From: G965250275 sp965250275
GTDB lineage: Bacteria; Pseudomonadota; Alphaproteobacteria; Rhodobacterales; Rhodobacteraceae
Reading direction: 5' to 3'
NCBI GenBank assembly: GCA_965250275.1
Contig: OZ252297.1
Location: forward strand, 558,001-622,000
DNA length: 64,000 nt
The position numbers and the translations under genes are program-made. A model generated the notes under the pieces. It saw only the letters and a list, made by a program, of their open reading frames with translations, searched no databases and had not been told where the DNA came from. Below are positions 26,533 through 36,078 of the stretch, in pieces. Within the stretch, counting starts at the first letter, position 1. Each line of letters starts with the position of its first letter.

Positions 26533-26838
26533 ATGAAGTTCATTATCCTGTTCGAAGATGCACCAGATGCTGATCCTGACATTCGCAAAACACATATGCG
26601 AGAGCACCTCGATTTCCTTGAGCATAACTCGAAAAGGATTGAAGCCGCAGGCCCTCTGTTAGACGATGCAGGGAAAGGACGCGATGGTTTGTGGATCGTC
26701 GACGCTAGATCAGAGGATGATGTGGATAGATTAGTACATGAAGATCCTTTTTGGCCAACTGGCCTAAGAAAGTCGTATGCGATCATCAAATGGAATCAGG
26801 TCTATGTGGATGGGGCGCGGTTGGTTCATCCGGGCTGA
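26533..26838 (+). CDS. YCII-domain protein
   Basis: A 101-residue single-domain protein of the YciI family (MKFIILFEDAPDADP...HLDFLEHNSKRIEAAGPLLDD...VHEDPFW), with the conserved His and Asp pair that form the putative active site. YciI-like proteins act on chlorinated or phosphorylated small molecules in a few studied cases. Strong ribosome binding site AGGAGGCGAGA. Confidence 0.8.
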   Translation: MKFIILFEDAPDADPDIRKTHMREHLDFLEHNSKRIEAAGPLLDDAGKGRDGLWIVDARSEDDVDRLVHEDPFWPTGLRKSYAIIKWNQVYVDGARLVHPG

Positions 26839-27121
26839 GGCACCAATGTGTAGAGCAGGATCGAGCGGGCTATAGCGCAAACGCAACAAAACCTCACATG
26901 GTTCACTCACCAAACATCTATGAACAGCGTGGCGAAGGTTGGGAGTGAGCCCTAACCCGCCTTCCGATCAACTGCTCGCAGTGGCGCTACGGCGATTAAC
27001 CAAGAAGGGCGTTGTTGCGAAGGAACGCAACCAACACCCCGTCCCGCTGCCGTTTGCGGGCCAGTTAAATCAAGTACGTACAGTTTGTTAGCACGAAAGC
27101 GGAAAGGCCTCCTCGCATGAT

Positions 27122-27346
27122 CTAGCGCTGAGTTGCTGATTTCAGGCCCAGAAGGATGGCAGCACCGACCATGAAACTCCCACCCAATCTTTCCATCCAA
27201 TCGCGTGCTGTTCCCTTGAATCGTTCCACTATCCAGCTTGCGCCTATGCCGTATGTCGACAGGAACAAACCGTCTATTATGATGTATGTTGCGGACAGGA
27301 TCAGAAACTGCGGCGAGAAGCGATGGTCGCCATCAATGGATGCCAC
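27122..27346 (-). pseudogene. C-terminal remnant of a LysE/RhtB-family exporter
   Basis: The 74-residue frame (PQFLILSATYIIIDGLFLSTYGIGA...RLGGSFMVGAAILLGL) matches the last two helices of LysE/RhtB amino-acid exporters, which are normally about 205 residues. Upstream, the same frame meets a stop (about 27400) and the expected N-terminal helices are missing. It is a decayed gene. Confidence 0.6.
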
Positions 27347-27515
27347 CCGCCCAAAACAGGCATTTTCTGCAAATTCTCAGAGACGCGTTGCAAGGTTGAA
27401 CCATTCCCTCGACTGAGCAACTCCGGCGCAGCTGCGTGAATGAAAGTTTTGAACTAGCTTTGGTAAACACTGCAGAATTGCGCCAAAGCTCGCATTGGAA
27501 AGTACAGAACGTACC

Positions 27516-28262
27516 ATGATCGACGCTAACTTTCGTCCTGGAAAGAACTCGCATCACATCGGCGAGGAGCATGTAAGTGTGCTCCTGATTGCGGGCTTTG
27601 GTGACAATGCAAGTATGTTTGACGGACTGCTAAACACAACTCTTGCTGACACTTACCGGCTACTTCCTATTAATCTTCCGGGGTTCGGGGCACCGGCGCT
27701 CGCGTCCAAAACTACCTTACGAGCCTTGGCTGGCTATGTTTCGGAGATGGCAGAAGAGACCGGCGCTGAGATTATCATCGCCCATTCTGTTGCTTCGATA
27801 ATAGCTTCGCTTGCCGCCACTCGCGTATGTAGTCCAATCGAGACAATACTATCTCTGGAAGGCAACATCACCGCGGAAGACGCCTATTTCTCTGGAACAG
27901 CGGCCGAGCATAGTGACCCGTGTGCCTTCCAGAGGGCGTTTCTTGAACGCCTGGATGCAATGGCAGCTCATGCACCGATGATCGGACGATACCGGCAATC
28001 TGTATCCGAAGCCGATCCGTTGGCGCTCTGGGAGCTTGGGACCGATGCGCGTCTGTTTTCATCAGACCAAGTGCCGGGAGATGTGCTTATTGCAGCTGCA
28101 AGGGTGGTTTACTTCTATAATCCCGACAATTGCCCCAGCACTACTCTTGAATGGCTAGCTCGCAGTTCGATAGATCGTGTTGTTTTGGAGGGCGCCTCGC
28201 ACTGGGCTAGCGTGGATCAGCCCGTGCTGCTCGCTGAAAGGCTGTCCATAGCTCTACAGTAG
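27516..28262 (+). CDS. Alpha/beta hydrolase with atypical nucleophile elbow
   Basis: A 248-residue alpha/beta-hydrolase fold protein: oxyanion region VLLIAGFGDNASMF, nucleophile elbow IIAHSVAS (AHSVA instead of GxSxG) and C-terminal histidine in EGASHWASVDQP. The segment SLEGNITAEDAYFS is shared with the hydrolase at 50266 (DIEGNIAPEDCFLS), so the two are paralogues. The ATG at 27516 was preferred to a TTG at 27495. Substrate unknown. Confidence 0.75.
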   Translation: MIDANFRPGKNSHHIGEEHVSVLLIAGFGDNASMFDGLLNTTLADTYRLLPINLPGFGAPALASKTTLRALAGYVSEMAEETGAEIIIAHSVASIIASLAATRVCSPIETILSLEGNITAEDAYFSGTAAEHSDPCAFQRAFLERLDAMAAHAPMIGRYRQSVSEADPLALWELGTDARLFSSDQVPGDVLIAAARVVYFYNPDNCPSTTLEWLARSSIDRVVLEGASHWASVDQPVLLAERLSIALQ

Positions 28263-28576
28263 AGCGATACGAACATCCATTTCCATCTACGAGCAGTTTC
28301 CGTTCCAATGTGCTGTGATGCAAAAACCTTCTGGCCCAGAGTGTTCGACACTTCGAGATGCAGCAATTGTTTTCAGACGCAGTATTTGCGTTGATGTCGA
28401 CTACTGTCGTTGTCACTGCCTTTTTTCGCAGGAATGCCCGTTTTCCATGAAAATTCGTTCGATTCTGAACGCAAGTTAGCTGTCCGGGCGGCGCCATAGG
28501 ATATACGTTTTACAAGTGTCGTGCGCTTTCTCTCGCGCCTGCATTCACTCAAACATCTGACACATAGGAAAAGCAC
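28263..28576. other. Gene-free stretch
   Basis: No ORF, repeat or RNA recognised in these 314 bases. They presumably hold the promoter of the peroxiredoxin-like gene. Confidence 0.5.
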
Positions 28577-29113
28577 ATGCTCTTGCCACGACAAAAGACC
28601 CCCGATCTTACCTTGCCGACCCTCGATCATGGCGCGTTCGATCTTTCCGCCGAGACCTCCGAGCGAGGCACTGTAGTCTGTTTCTACCGGGGGCTCCATT
28701 GTCCAATTTGTGCTACTTACCTCTCAGAGTTGAAGAAACGGGTCGCTGATTTTGCAGAGCGCGGTGTGGGCACAATCGCAATCAGTAGCGATGGAGAAGA
28801 GCGCGCCCGCGCCATGTCCGACAAGATAGAAAATGACAGATTGCGCTTTGCCTATGACTTGCCGCTCTCCAAGGCGCGTAGTTGGGGACTCTACATATCC
28901 ACATCCCGCGGCAAAACCTCAATTGGCATCGAAGAACCCGACCTATTCTCTGAGCCAGGCCTTTTCATGGTGACGCCTGAGCAGACGCTCTACTATGGAT
29001 CAGTGCAAACTATGCCCTTCGTACGGCCTCACTTTTCGGAACTGGTTGGCGCGCTGGATTTCGCGATTTCAAAAAACTACCCTGCGCGCGGAGAGTACAC
29101 TGGAGCTGTTTAG
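28577..29113 (+). CDS. Peroxiredoxin-like (AhpC/TSA) protein
   Basis: A 178-residue thioredoxin-fold protein. The active-site region FYRGLHCPICATYLSEL has the CxxC pair seen in the peroxiredoxin-like 2/AhpC-TSA group. It likely reduces peroxides or disulfides in the cytosol. There is no signal peptide. Ribosome binding site TAGGAAAAGC. Confidence 0.8.
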   Translation: MLLPRQKTPDLTLPTLDHGAFDLSAETSERGTVVCFYRGLHCPICATYLSELKKRVADFAERGVGTIAISSDGEERARAMSDKIENDRLRFAYDLPLSKARSWGLYISTSRGKTSIGIEEPDLFSEPGLFMVTPEQTLYYGSVQTMPFVRPHFSELVGALDFAISKNYPARGEYTGAV

Positions 29114-29256
29114 TTTGCCTGCTAGGGTACCTTCAGTTGCGCACAGTCCTTTGATTTCAGTTGCGGTTCTCTGCGGACTTGAGCCTTTTCAGGGTAGGCT
29201 AGCAACACTTTTCATGAGGGGCACCCAGCTTGGGAAATGACCGCTTCGAAACTGAC

Positions 29257-30567
29257 CTAGAACAACCCAAACAGTAAGCCGACACAAAAAACCACAATGG
29301 AGAATGCCCATAGCGGTAGCAGGGAGTAGCGAATGTGACGCCCCATATTTGCTCCGGCCAATCCTAGCGCCAGCCAAAGCGCTGGCGAGAAAGGGCTAAT
29401 GAAAGTGCCGATAATATTTCCAATTAGCATTGCGTGAACCACGCTCGCGGTTGGTACTTGGGTCGGCTCCATGACTTCAAGCACGATTGGCATGAGACCG
29501 AAATAGAACGCGTCAGTGCTGAGAACCAATTCCAAAGGAGCGCCGACAAACCCAACAAGGATGTGCAGATATGGGATCAAGCTCTCAGGCAATATAGCAA
29601 CCAATTCGACAGCCATTGCGCGGAGCATCCCAGTTCCGTCCATCAAACCTAGAAAAGCGCCTGCAGCAAAGATAATGGCCGCCATCGTGAGTGCGGAGCC
29701 TGCGTGTGCCTTCATCCTGTCCATCTGGCCATCGATGCTTGGATAGTTGATTAACAGCAGCAGAGACAAAGCGATCATGAACAAGAAAGCTGGCGGCAAC
29801 ATTCCGAACACCAATGCAAAAACTGTGGCGGCAAAAAGCCCTGCGTTCGCGAGGATCAAATTTGGGCGCTCGAGCTCGCTTTGTTCACTGGTAGCCTCAA
29901 TTCTGTAGGCCGAAACATCGCCCGACCTCCCAACTGTCTCCGACATCGCCTCCAGACGTTTTTTCTGGCGCAAACCAATGACAACCGCGAAGGCCGCAAG
30001 CAAGATCAGGCCTACAACCTGGATCGCGATCAGGGGTTGCCAGAGTTCAGATACCGGGATGCCCGAGACGACCGACGCACGGCCCAGCGGTCCTGCCCAA
30101 GGCAGCATGTTGGCGATTCCTGCTCCTAAGCACAGCATCAGCAACATCAAATAGCGGTTCATGCCCACCCCAAGATACAGAGGCAGAAGCGCTGGAACGG
30201 TGAGAAGAAACGTAGTTGCCCCAGCACCGTCGAGATGGGCCAGCGCGCCAACCATTGCGGTTGCAACGGTGATTGCGACCGGGTTTCCTTTCGTAATCCC
30301 AATCATCCAGTTAATGATCGGACGGAACAGGCCCGTATCCTGCAAGATTCCAAAAAACAGAATCGCGAACACAAACATAGTGGCAACGGAGGCAACGCGT
30401 GCAAGGCCAGAATTGAAAAACTCGGAAACCTCAGCCGGACCAAAACCAGTTACGATCGCGCCACCCAGAGGAAACAATACCAACGCAATGACTGGTGCAA
30501 CGCGTCCCGTCAAAAGCGAAACGACCACGAGGATTATTGTGGTCAAGCCGACTAACGCCATGTGCAT
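29257..30567 (-). CDS. CitMHS-family (citrate-metal:proton) transporter
   Basis: A 436-residue inner-membrane transporter with about 11-12 helices. The segments PLGGAIVTGFGPAEVSEFF, ALAHLDGAGATTFLLTVPALLPLY and NMLPWAGPLGRAS are the CitMHS/ArsB-NhaD superfamily signatures. It probably imports citrate or a related metal-carboxylate complex. No two-component CitST genes are nearby. Confidence 0.82.
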   Translation of the reverse strand: MHMALVGLTTIILVVVSLLTGRVAPVIALVLFPLGGAIVTGFGPAEVSEFFNSGLARVASVATMFVFAILFFGILQDTGLFRPIINWMIGITKGNPVAITVATAMVGALAHLDGAGATTFLLTVPALLPLYLGVGMNRYLMLLMLCLGAGIANMLPWAGPLGRASVVSGIPVSELWQPLIAIQVVGLILLAAFAVVIGLRQKKRLEAMSETVGRSGDVSAYRIEATSEQSELERPNLILANAGLFAATVFALVFGMLPPAFLFMIALSLLLLINYPSIDGQMDRMKAHAGSALTMAAIIFAAGAFLGLMDGTGMLRAMAVELVAILPESLIPYLHILVGFVGAPLELVLSTDAFYFGLMPIVLEVMEPTQVPTASVVHAMLIGNIIGTFISPFSPALWLALGLAGANMGRHIRYSLLPLWAFSIVVFCVGLLFGLF

Positions 30568-30748
30568 CCATTCTGAATGATCTCAAACGCCTCTACTCAA
30601 TGCCTATCAAAGACTTGGGTCAAGTCGATGCCGCATATGGGCTTCAGTGCAAACCGTGTGAAGCCCATGTCCAATGAGCACTAGGGGCAGCATGAATTGC
30701 GGCACGTGCCATGTACGCTGCGAAACAGGACTGGACGCAACTAAATGA

Positions 30749-31492
30749 TCACCGCTCAAACCAGCCAGTTTCCAAAGCCCGTGCCCAATCGCGTCGGTCG
30801 TTTCTCAGGGCGCAGTCACTTGCTTTTTTGGTGTCGTAACTGACAGAACGGAACGTGATGTCCCATACTTCACCAAACTTTTCAGCGATTGCGTAGGACG
30901 CGTTGGGTGTTCCGGTTTGCATGTAATGATAGAAGGGCGTGTCGTCATCGTAGGCGGGGCACCCAACACTGCCAGGGTTCACTATGACACGGCCATCCGG
31001 CAAACGGACGCAGCGTGGAATGTGAGTGTGTGCACAAAGGATTAGACTCGCTTCGATCCCTTTGGCTTCGGCAGTTACCTCCGCTAGGCTCGCCGCGCGT
31101 ACGACTCCATTCCTTTCCACACGTTCAAGCCAGTAGGTGCAATCGCTCTTTGGGGTTGCATGGCACAAGAAGACTTCGCCAAAGACCGTCTGCGTCGTCG
31201 AAAGACCCGCTATCCATTGCAGATGTTGTTCCGACAATTGATCGAAGGCCAGCTGGTCCGAAGGGCCCATATCGGCAGCATCCTGTTCGATGAGGTGTCT
31301 GTCATGATTGCCACGGACCGACACAAAGTTACGGTCCATGAGGATAGCAGCGGTCTTAGCGGCCTCAATAGGTCCGCTGAAGAAATCTCCGAGGTTCACG
31401 GCATCTTCGACCCCAAGAGCTTCCATGTCTTGAAGAACGGCCTCCAAGGCATAAGAATTGCCATGGATATCTGCAAAAACTGCGAATTTCAT
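30749..31492 (-). CDS. Calcineurin-like metallophosphoesterase
   Basis: A 247-residue phosphoesterase of the YfcE/MJ0936-like group with metal-binding motifs FADIHGN (D-x-H), LGDFFSGP (GD), VRGNHDRH (GNHD) and AHTHIPR (H-x-H), then NPGSVGCP. It likely acts on phosphodiesters or nucleotides. Confidence 0.85.
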   Translation of the reverse strand: MKFAVFADIHGNSYALEAVLQDMEALGVEDAVNLGDFFSGPIEAAKTAAILMDRNFVSVRGNHDRHLIEQDAADMGPSDQLAFDQLSEQHLQWIAGLSTTQTVFGEVFLCHATPKSDCTYWLERVERNGVVRAASLAEVTAEAKGIEASLILCAHTHIPRCVRLPDGRVIVNPGSVGCPAYDDDTPFYHYMQTGTPNASYAIAEKFGEVWDITFRSVSYDTKKASDCALRNDRRDWARALETGWFER

Positions 31493-31836
31493 TTGCTGAG
31501 CGCCACATCCTGACTCTGGAGTGCTCTATTCTAACGATAGCTGGAACAAACATTAAGACTGCAGTGAACGATGCCAAGTTCGCCCGCGAAGCGGGTGCTC
31601 GGACGGGCTGCCATGAACGACCGCTTTGAGCCCAAACCTGTCATTGTGACTTTATGCTGCGAGCGCTCCCAGCGCAGATTTTGCCGCCATGGGCATCTTC
31701 ACCAATGCCGCAAGGCTGCGATGAAATAGACCATTCTTCGACTGCGCAGCAACACAGGATTAGCATGGCTCTCACCTGAATAGTCTTCTCGGCCTATTGA
31801 TGCTGACATTCTCAAGCCAAGATCACAGGCGAGCTC
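31493..31836. other. Gene-free stretch containing a dispersed-repeat copy
   Basis: No gene recognised. The element at 31581-31660 belongs to the dispersed intergenic repeat family; the rest is unassigned. Confidence 0.5.
31581..31660. repeat. Dispersed intergenic repeat copy
   Basis: Contains CCCGCGAAGCGGG followed by GAACGACCGCTTTGAGCCC and a GTGAC...ATGCTGC end. The same pieces recur at 48710, 55311, 57684, 60204 and 63212. Confidence 0.55.
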
Positions 31837-32568
31837 TCAAATATTCGCCCAGCCGCCATCGATGACATGTGCGACGCCGGTGGTATAGGCGCTTTCTTCG
31901 GATGCCAGATAAACGGCTAGCGCAGCAATTTCCTCAGCCGTGCCGATACGGCCGATGGGCTGACGTGCGATGAATGCATTGCGGGCCGCATCATAGTCTC
32001 CGGTCTCGCGTAGTCGGCCCTCGAGAGACGGGGATTCAATGGTTCCCGGACAAATGGCATTGCAGCGAATGCCCTGCGCGATGAAATCCGCCGCCACCGA
32101 TTTGGTCAACCCGATCACGGCGGCTTTGGTCGCGCCATAGGCACAACGGCTGGGCGCCGCGATCACGGAAGAGGCAACCGAGGCGATGTTGACGATTGAT
32201 CCACCGCCGTTTGCGATCATCCCGGGCAGAAAGGCGCGGGTCATACGGTAGGTGGCCTTCACGTTCAGATTGAAGGAAAAGTCCCAAGTCTCCTCGTCAC
32301 AATCGAGGAGTGAGCCGTTCGCGACGACGCCGGCGCAATTGAATAGCACGTCAACCCCCATGCATTCAGCAGCGACTGCAGTGATTGCATCTGCATCAAG
32401 CACATCCAGTTTCCGCGTTTCTACACCCTGCAGTTCTACAAGTGCCGCCTCGTCGATGTCGGTTGCGATAACGCGCGCACCTTCCGAAGCAAAGGCATGC
32501 GCCGTTGCCCGTCCGATGCCCTGGCCAGCCGCTGTCAAGAGGCAGGTTTTGCCCTCCAGTCTTCCCAT
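31837..32568 (-). CDS. SDR-family oxidoreductase (2-keto-3-deoxy-L-fuconate dehydrogenase-like)
   Basis: A 243-residue short-chain dehydrogenase: NAD-binding TAAGQGIG (about 12-19), NNAG-equivalent NCAG, and catalytic YGATK. The C-terminal ARQPIGRIGTAEEIAALAVYLAS and IDGGW resemble the BDH2/DHRS6 and 2-keto-3-deoxy-fuconate dehydrogenase branch. The ATG at 32568 follows GAGGGACATC. It is the last gene of an aminotransferase-SDR-FAH-SDR operon. Confidence 0.8.
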   Translation of the reverse strand: MGRLEGKTCLLTAAGQGIGRATAHAFASEGARVIATDIDEAALVELQGVETRKLDVLDADAITAVAAECMGVDVLFNCAGVVANGSLLDCDEETWDFSFNLNVKATYRMTRAFLPGMIANGGGSIVNIASVASSVIAAPSRCAYGATKAAVIGLTKSVAADFIAQGIRCNAICPGTIESPSLEGRLRETGDYDAARNAFIARQPIGRIGTAEEIAALAVYLASEESAYTTGVAHVIDGGWANI

Positions 32569-32611
32569 GATGTCCCTCTTCTCTTGCGCCGCAATGCAAG
32601 GCGCCTTCTGA

Positions 32612-33451
32612 TTAAGCGTCTTGAACGCACTCTTGTCTTTGCTGACCGAGTCCTGAAATACCGAGCTCGACGACGTCTCCCGTTTCAAGATAACGCGGCG
32701 GCGTAAGCCCCATTCCGACGCCGGGTGGTGTACCGGTCGAAACAATGTCGCCGGGATGCAGCGTGAAAAACTGGCTGAGATAGCTGACCAAATGCGCCAC
32801 ACCATAGACCATCGTCCGCGTGGACCCGTTTTGCATCATTGTGCCATTGACCTTGAGCCACATCGGCAGGTTTTGCGGATCCTCGATCTCTTCGCGGGTC
32901 ACCAACCACGGGCCTGTTTGCCCGAAATTGTCGCAGGACTTGCCCTTGGACCATTGTCCCTGCCGTTCAAGTTGGAACGCGCGTTCGCTGACATCGTTTA
33001 TGACGCAATACCCGGCAACATGATCAAGCGCCTCACCTTCGCTCACATGCTTTGCCGCCCGGCCGATCACCACGCCCAATTCAACCTCCCAATCGGTTTT
33101 TGTGCTGCCACGCGGGATGACGATCGGGTCGTTCGGGCCACAGATCGCGGACGTCGCCTTCATGAACAGGACCGGCTCGGAGGGCACCGCCATACCGCTT
33201 TCTTGAGCATGATCTGCGTAGTTCAATCCGATGCACATGAACTTCCCTGTGCCGCCAACGCAAGGACCAAGGCGAGGCGCGCCTTCCACTTTCGGAAGGC
33301 TATACGGATCCAGATCTTGCAGCGGTTTCACATCCGAAAGCACGTCACCCGCGATGTCAGCAACGACGGCGCTGAGATCCCGGATCTCGCCGTCAGGATC
33401 AAGCATTCCCGGTTTCTCTGCGCCTCTTGGGCCGTAGCGAAGGAGTTTCAT
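32612..33451 (-). CDS. Fumarylacetoacetate hydrolase-family protein
   Basis: A 279-residue FAH-fold hydrolase. The metal-binding region is KTDWEVELGVVIG with the preceding GLNYADHAQESG, and TGTPPGVG closes the fold. The length and sequence style match 2,4-diketo-3-deoxy-L-fuconate hydrolases and ureidoglycolate-lyase-annotated proteins. Next to the 2-keto-3-deoxy-fuconate dehydrogenase-like gene, a diketo-acid cleavage step of a deoxy-sugar-acid pathway is the best guess. Ribosome binding site GAGGAAAGACA. Confidence 0.83.
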   Translation of the reverse strand: MKLLRYGPRGAEKPGMLDPDGEIRDLSAVVADIAGDVLSDVKPLQDLDPYSLPKVEGAPRLGPCVGGTGKFMCIGLNYADHAQESGMAVPSEPVLFMKATSAICGPNDPIVIPRGSTKTDWEVELGVVIGRAAKHVSEGEALDHVAGYCVINDVSERAFQLERQGQWSKGKSCDNFGQTGPWLVTREEIEDPQNLPMWLKVNGTMMQNGSTRTMVYGVAHLVSYLSQFFTLHPGDIVSTGTPPGVGMGLTPPRYLETGDVVELGISGLGQQRQECVQDA

Positions 33452-33529
33452 TGTCTTTCCTCAATCTATTGGTTGCTGCAAAGCCCCGAGCCAGCGGCAG
33501 ATATGGGCATTCTGCAACGGATTTTCAGG

Positions 33530-34258
33530 TCAGTAGGTTGCCCGTCCACCGGACAGGTCAAACACTGCTCCGGTCGTGAAAGAGTTCTCTAGCGAAACAG
33601 CCCAAACAATCATGTTTGCTGCCTCTTCAACGGCCAAAAAACGCCCGCGCGGTATTTTGGAAAGCATATAGTTGATGTGCTCGTCGCTCATCTGGTCGAA
33701 GATCCGGGTCTTCGCTGCGGCGGGCGTTACGCAATTGACCGCGATGTTGTGCCCGGCCAATTCCTTGCCGAGCGACTTGGTCAACCCGATGACCGCCGCC
33801 TTGGAAGCCGAATAGGCCGACGCGTTCGGATTGCCTTCTTTGCCTGCGACAGATGCAATGTTCAGGATCCGCCCATACCCCTTAGCCTTCATGCCGGGCA
33901 CACAGGCGCGATTGAACATGAACGTGCCGTGCACATTGACGTCAAACACCTTTTTCCATGCCTTGACATCGTAGTTTTCCAAGGTCGCATTCGGCCCCGT
34001 GATACCGGCACTGCTGACTGCAATATCGGGCACACCCAGTCGCAAAACCGTTTCGTCCAACGCAGCTTCGATCTGACTAGAATCTGACACATCACAAGAC
34101 ACGGCGAGTGAATCGCCGCCGAGAGTGGCCATCGCTTCTCCATTTGCCGGGTCCAAATCCCAGCTCGCGACGCGTACACCACGTTCGACCAACTGGCGCG
34201 CGACTTCAAACCCGATGCCCTGCGCACCACCGGTAATGACTGCAATCTGATCTTTCAT
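33530..34258 (-). CDS. SDR-family oxidoreductase
   Basis: A 242-residue short-chain dehydrogenase with GGAQGIG, the SSAG core motif and catalytic YSASK; the end SFTTGAVFDLSGGRATY is typical of the FabG-like group. The start at 34258 follows AGAGGTACAG. It is the second cistron after the aminotransferase (26-base gap). Confidence 0.83.
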   Translation of the reverse strand: MKDQIAVITGGAQGIGFEVARQLVERGVRVASWDLDPANGEAMATLGGDSLAVSCDVSDSSQIEAALDETVLRLGVPDIAVSSAGITGPNATLENYDVKAWKKVFDVNVHGTFMFNRACVPGMKAKGYGRILNIASVAGKEGNPNASAYSASKAAVIGLTKSLGKELAGHNIAVNCVTPAAAKTRIFDQMSDEHINYMLSKIPRGRFLAVEEAANMIVWAVSLENSFTTGAVFDLSGGRATY

Positions 34259-34284
34259 CTCTGTACCTCTGGAATCTGCGGTTC

Positions 34285-35460
34285 TTATTGACACCCAAGG
34301 ACGGGTTCGAGGCGTTCGAATGCGGTCCTCAGCGTCTCGGCTGGTTGCGCGTAGCAAAGGCGCAGATATCCTTCACCGCTGCCCCCAAAGGCAATTCCGG
34401 GGGCTAATCCAACTCCGGTCGCTTCAAGAATGTCCGTCGCTGCCTTATAGCTATCCGTCATGCCGTCCACGCGAAAAAAGCTGTAGAACGCCCCGTCGGG
34501 CTCGATAAACGTGACCCGTTCAAATCCAGACAAAAATTCAGACGTAAGCTGATACCCGGTCTGAATGCGGTCTCTGAGCTCGGTGATCGATGCCTCGCAG
34601 TCTCTCAGAGCCACAACGCCAGCCTCCTGCACAAAACCTGCGGTGCAGGACGTATTGAATTCCGTAAGCTGACCGAGTTTCGCCTCCACAGCAGCGGGGG
34701 CGACGATCCATCCCAGCCGCCACCCCGTCATGCTCCAGGCCTTGGAAAACGAATTTACCGAAATCAGCCGATCTTCGGCGTCGGCAATATCCAGAAATGA
34801 GGGAGCGACAGTCCCATGCCGATACAGCCGACGATAGACATCATCTGCGACGACCCAAATTTCGTTCGCGCGACAGTGGTCTAAAAGAACTTGCTGGTCT
34901 TCCATAGGCATGGTCCAGCCCGTCGGGTTATTCGGTGAATTGATCACAATGGCAGTTGTGTCCGGCGTCAGCATATCCAGTAGCGCATCTATGTCCAACC
35001 ACCACGAGCCGTCCTTGGGCTCTAGCGCCAGTTGGCAGATGTCGGCCCCTGAATTTTGGAACGCTGCAGCAATATTCGGCCAACTCGGCTCGATTACAAC
35101 CACCCGGTCACCAGGTGTGATAAGCAGTTCCGCAACCAGCCTTAGGCCCTGCATACCCGAAGGCGTCACCGTGATGCGGTCACGCATGAGAGCCGTTCCC
35201 GTCAGATCCCGTTGGTACCTACAGATCTCATCTCTGAGCGCTATGCTGCCGTTGTTCGGCTGATACATGTGGTTTCCTGAGCGCAGGGACTTGACCGCGG
35301 CCTCAACAATTAAGGGATCGGTGCCCCAGGCGCCTTCGCCAAACCACAAAGGAATGACATCGCTCCGTCCCATCGCGCTTTCTGCAACCGCACGGATCTT
35401 TGACGCCTCAAGCGCACGGGCGCGCATGGAAATGGATGACCCAAGGGAGAGCATGTTCAT
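34285..35460 (-). CDS. Class I/II PLP-dependent aminotransferase
   Basis: A 391-residue aminotransferase. The PLP-binding lysine is in SVNSFSKAWSMTGWRLGW, with the upstream INSPNNPTGW loop and VADDVY motif. It probably transaminates an amino acid or amino-sugar-derived ketone and feeds the SDR/FAH steps downstream. First gene of the operon; divergent from an Lrp/AsnC gene. Confidence 0.85.
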   Translation of the reverse strand: MNMLSLGSSISMRARALEASKIRAVAESAMGRSDVIPLWFGEGAWGTDPLIVEAAVKSLRSGNHMYQPNNGSIALRDEICRYQRDLTGTALMRDRITVTPSGMQGLRLVAELLITPGDRVVVIEPSWPNIAAAFQNSGADICQLALEPKDGSWWLDIDALLDMLTPDTTAIVINSPNNPTGWTMPMEDQQVLLDHCRANEIWVVADDVYRRLYRHGTVAPSFLDIADAEDRLISVNSFSKAWSMTGWRLGWIVAPAAVEAKLGQLTEFNTSCTAGFVQEAGVVALRDCEASITELRDRIQTGYQLTSEFLSGFERVTFIEPDGAFYSFFRVDGMTDSYKAATDILEATGVGLAPGIAFGGSGEGYLRLCYAQPAETLRTAFERLEPVLGCQ

Positions 35461-35517
35461 GTCGCAACGATTGTGGATTTTCGCCGAGGTTGTCGCGTGT
35501 TAGATCAAACAAAAGAC

Positions 35518-35532
35518 TAGTCATTTTGACTA
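35518..35532. promoter_or_regulatory. Inverted repeat, candidate Lrp/AsnC operator
   Basis: TAGTCA-TTT-TGACTA is a perfect 6-bp palindrome with a 3-base spacer in the 112-base region between the aminotransferase operon and the divergent Lrp/AsnC gene. Its size and AT-rich centre fit Lrp-type operators. Confidence 0.5.
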
Positions 35533-35572
35533 TTGCCCTCATTTTTTGGGCAGGCAAAGGGGGCCGGTACAG

Positions 35573-35995
35573 ATGGTCGATCAAATAGATGAAAAGATCC
35601 TCGGCATACTCAGAACGGATGCGCGGACGCCGGTTGCAGAAATCTCACGGAAAGTCGGCCGGTCGCGAACCGCCGTTGTCGCGAGGATTGCCCGACTCGA
35701 GTCCAGCGGCAGAATTGCGCGCTACACGATCGCAGAGCGCGGACAGGAGGATGACGGGCTGGGCGCAATCATTCTGGTTCAGATGATCAATCGCGGAGAG
35801 ACCGAAAGATTTTCGTCGCTGATACGCACATCCGGCTGGGTGTCTGCCTGCTATGGAATATCTGGCGAGTTCGATCTCGCGGTGGTGCTAAAGTCGCTTG
35901 ACCCGGATGTGCTCGAGAGGTTCACGAAGGACCTTATAGCCACCGGTGAAATCCAGCACACGCAAACCCTGGTGAAAATCCTGCGTGAGTTTTGA
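35573..35995 (+). CDS. Lrp/AsnC-family transcriptional regulator
   Basis: A 140-residue regulator: N-terminal helix-turn-helix (VDQIDEKILGILRTDARTPVAEISRKVGRSRTAVVARIARLE) and C-terminal RAM ligand domain (AIILVQMINRG...VSACYGISGEFDLAVVLKS). The ATG at 35573 follows GGGGGCCGG. It is likely the local regulator of the aminotransferase operon, responding to an amino acid. Confidence 0.88.
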   Translation: MVDQIDEKILGILRTDARTPVAEISRKVGRSRTAVVARIARLESSGRIARYTIAERGQEDDGLGAIILVQMINRGETERFSSLIRTSGWVSACYGISGEFDLAVVLKSLDPDVLERFTKDLIATGEIQHTQTLVKILREF

Positions 35996-36078
35996 AGCCC
36001 GTACAAACCGGTCAGCCGACACAAAGCATCAGATGAAGGCTTCGAACCCACACACTAGATCGCTCCGCGACATGGGCG

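Noticed and set aside
32756..33592. 278-residue frame opposite the FAH-family gene
   Set aside because: Shadow of a well-supported gene; His/Arg-rich composition.
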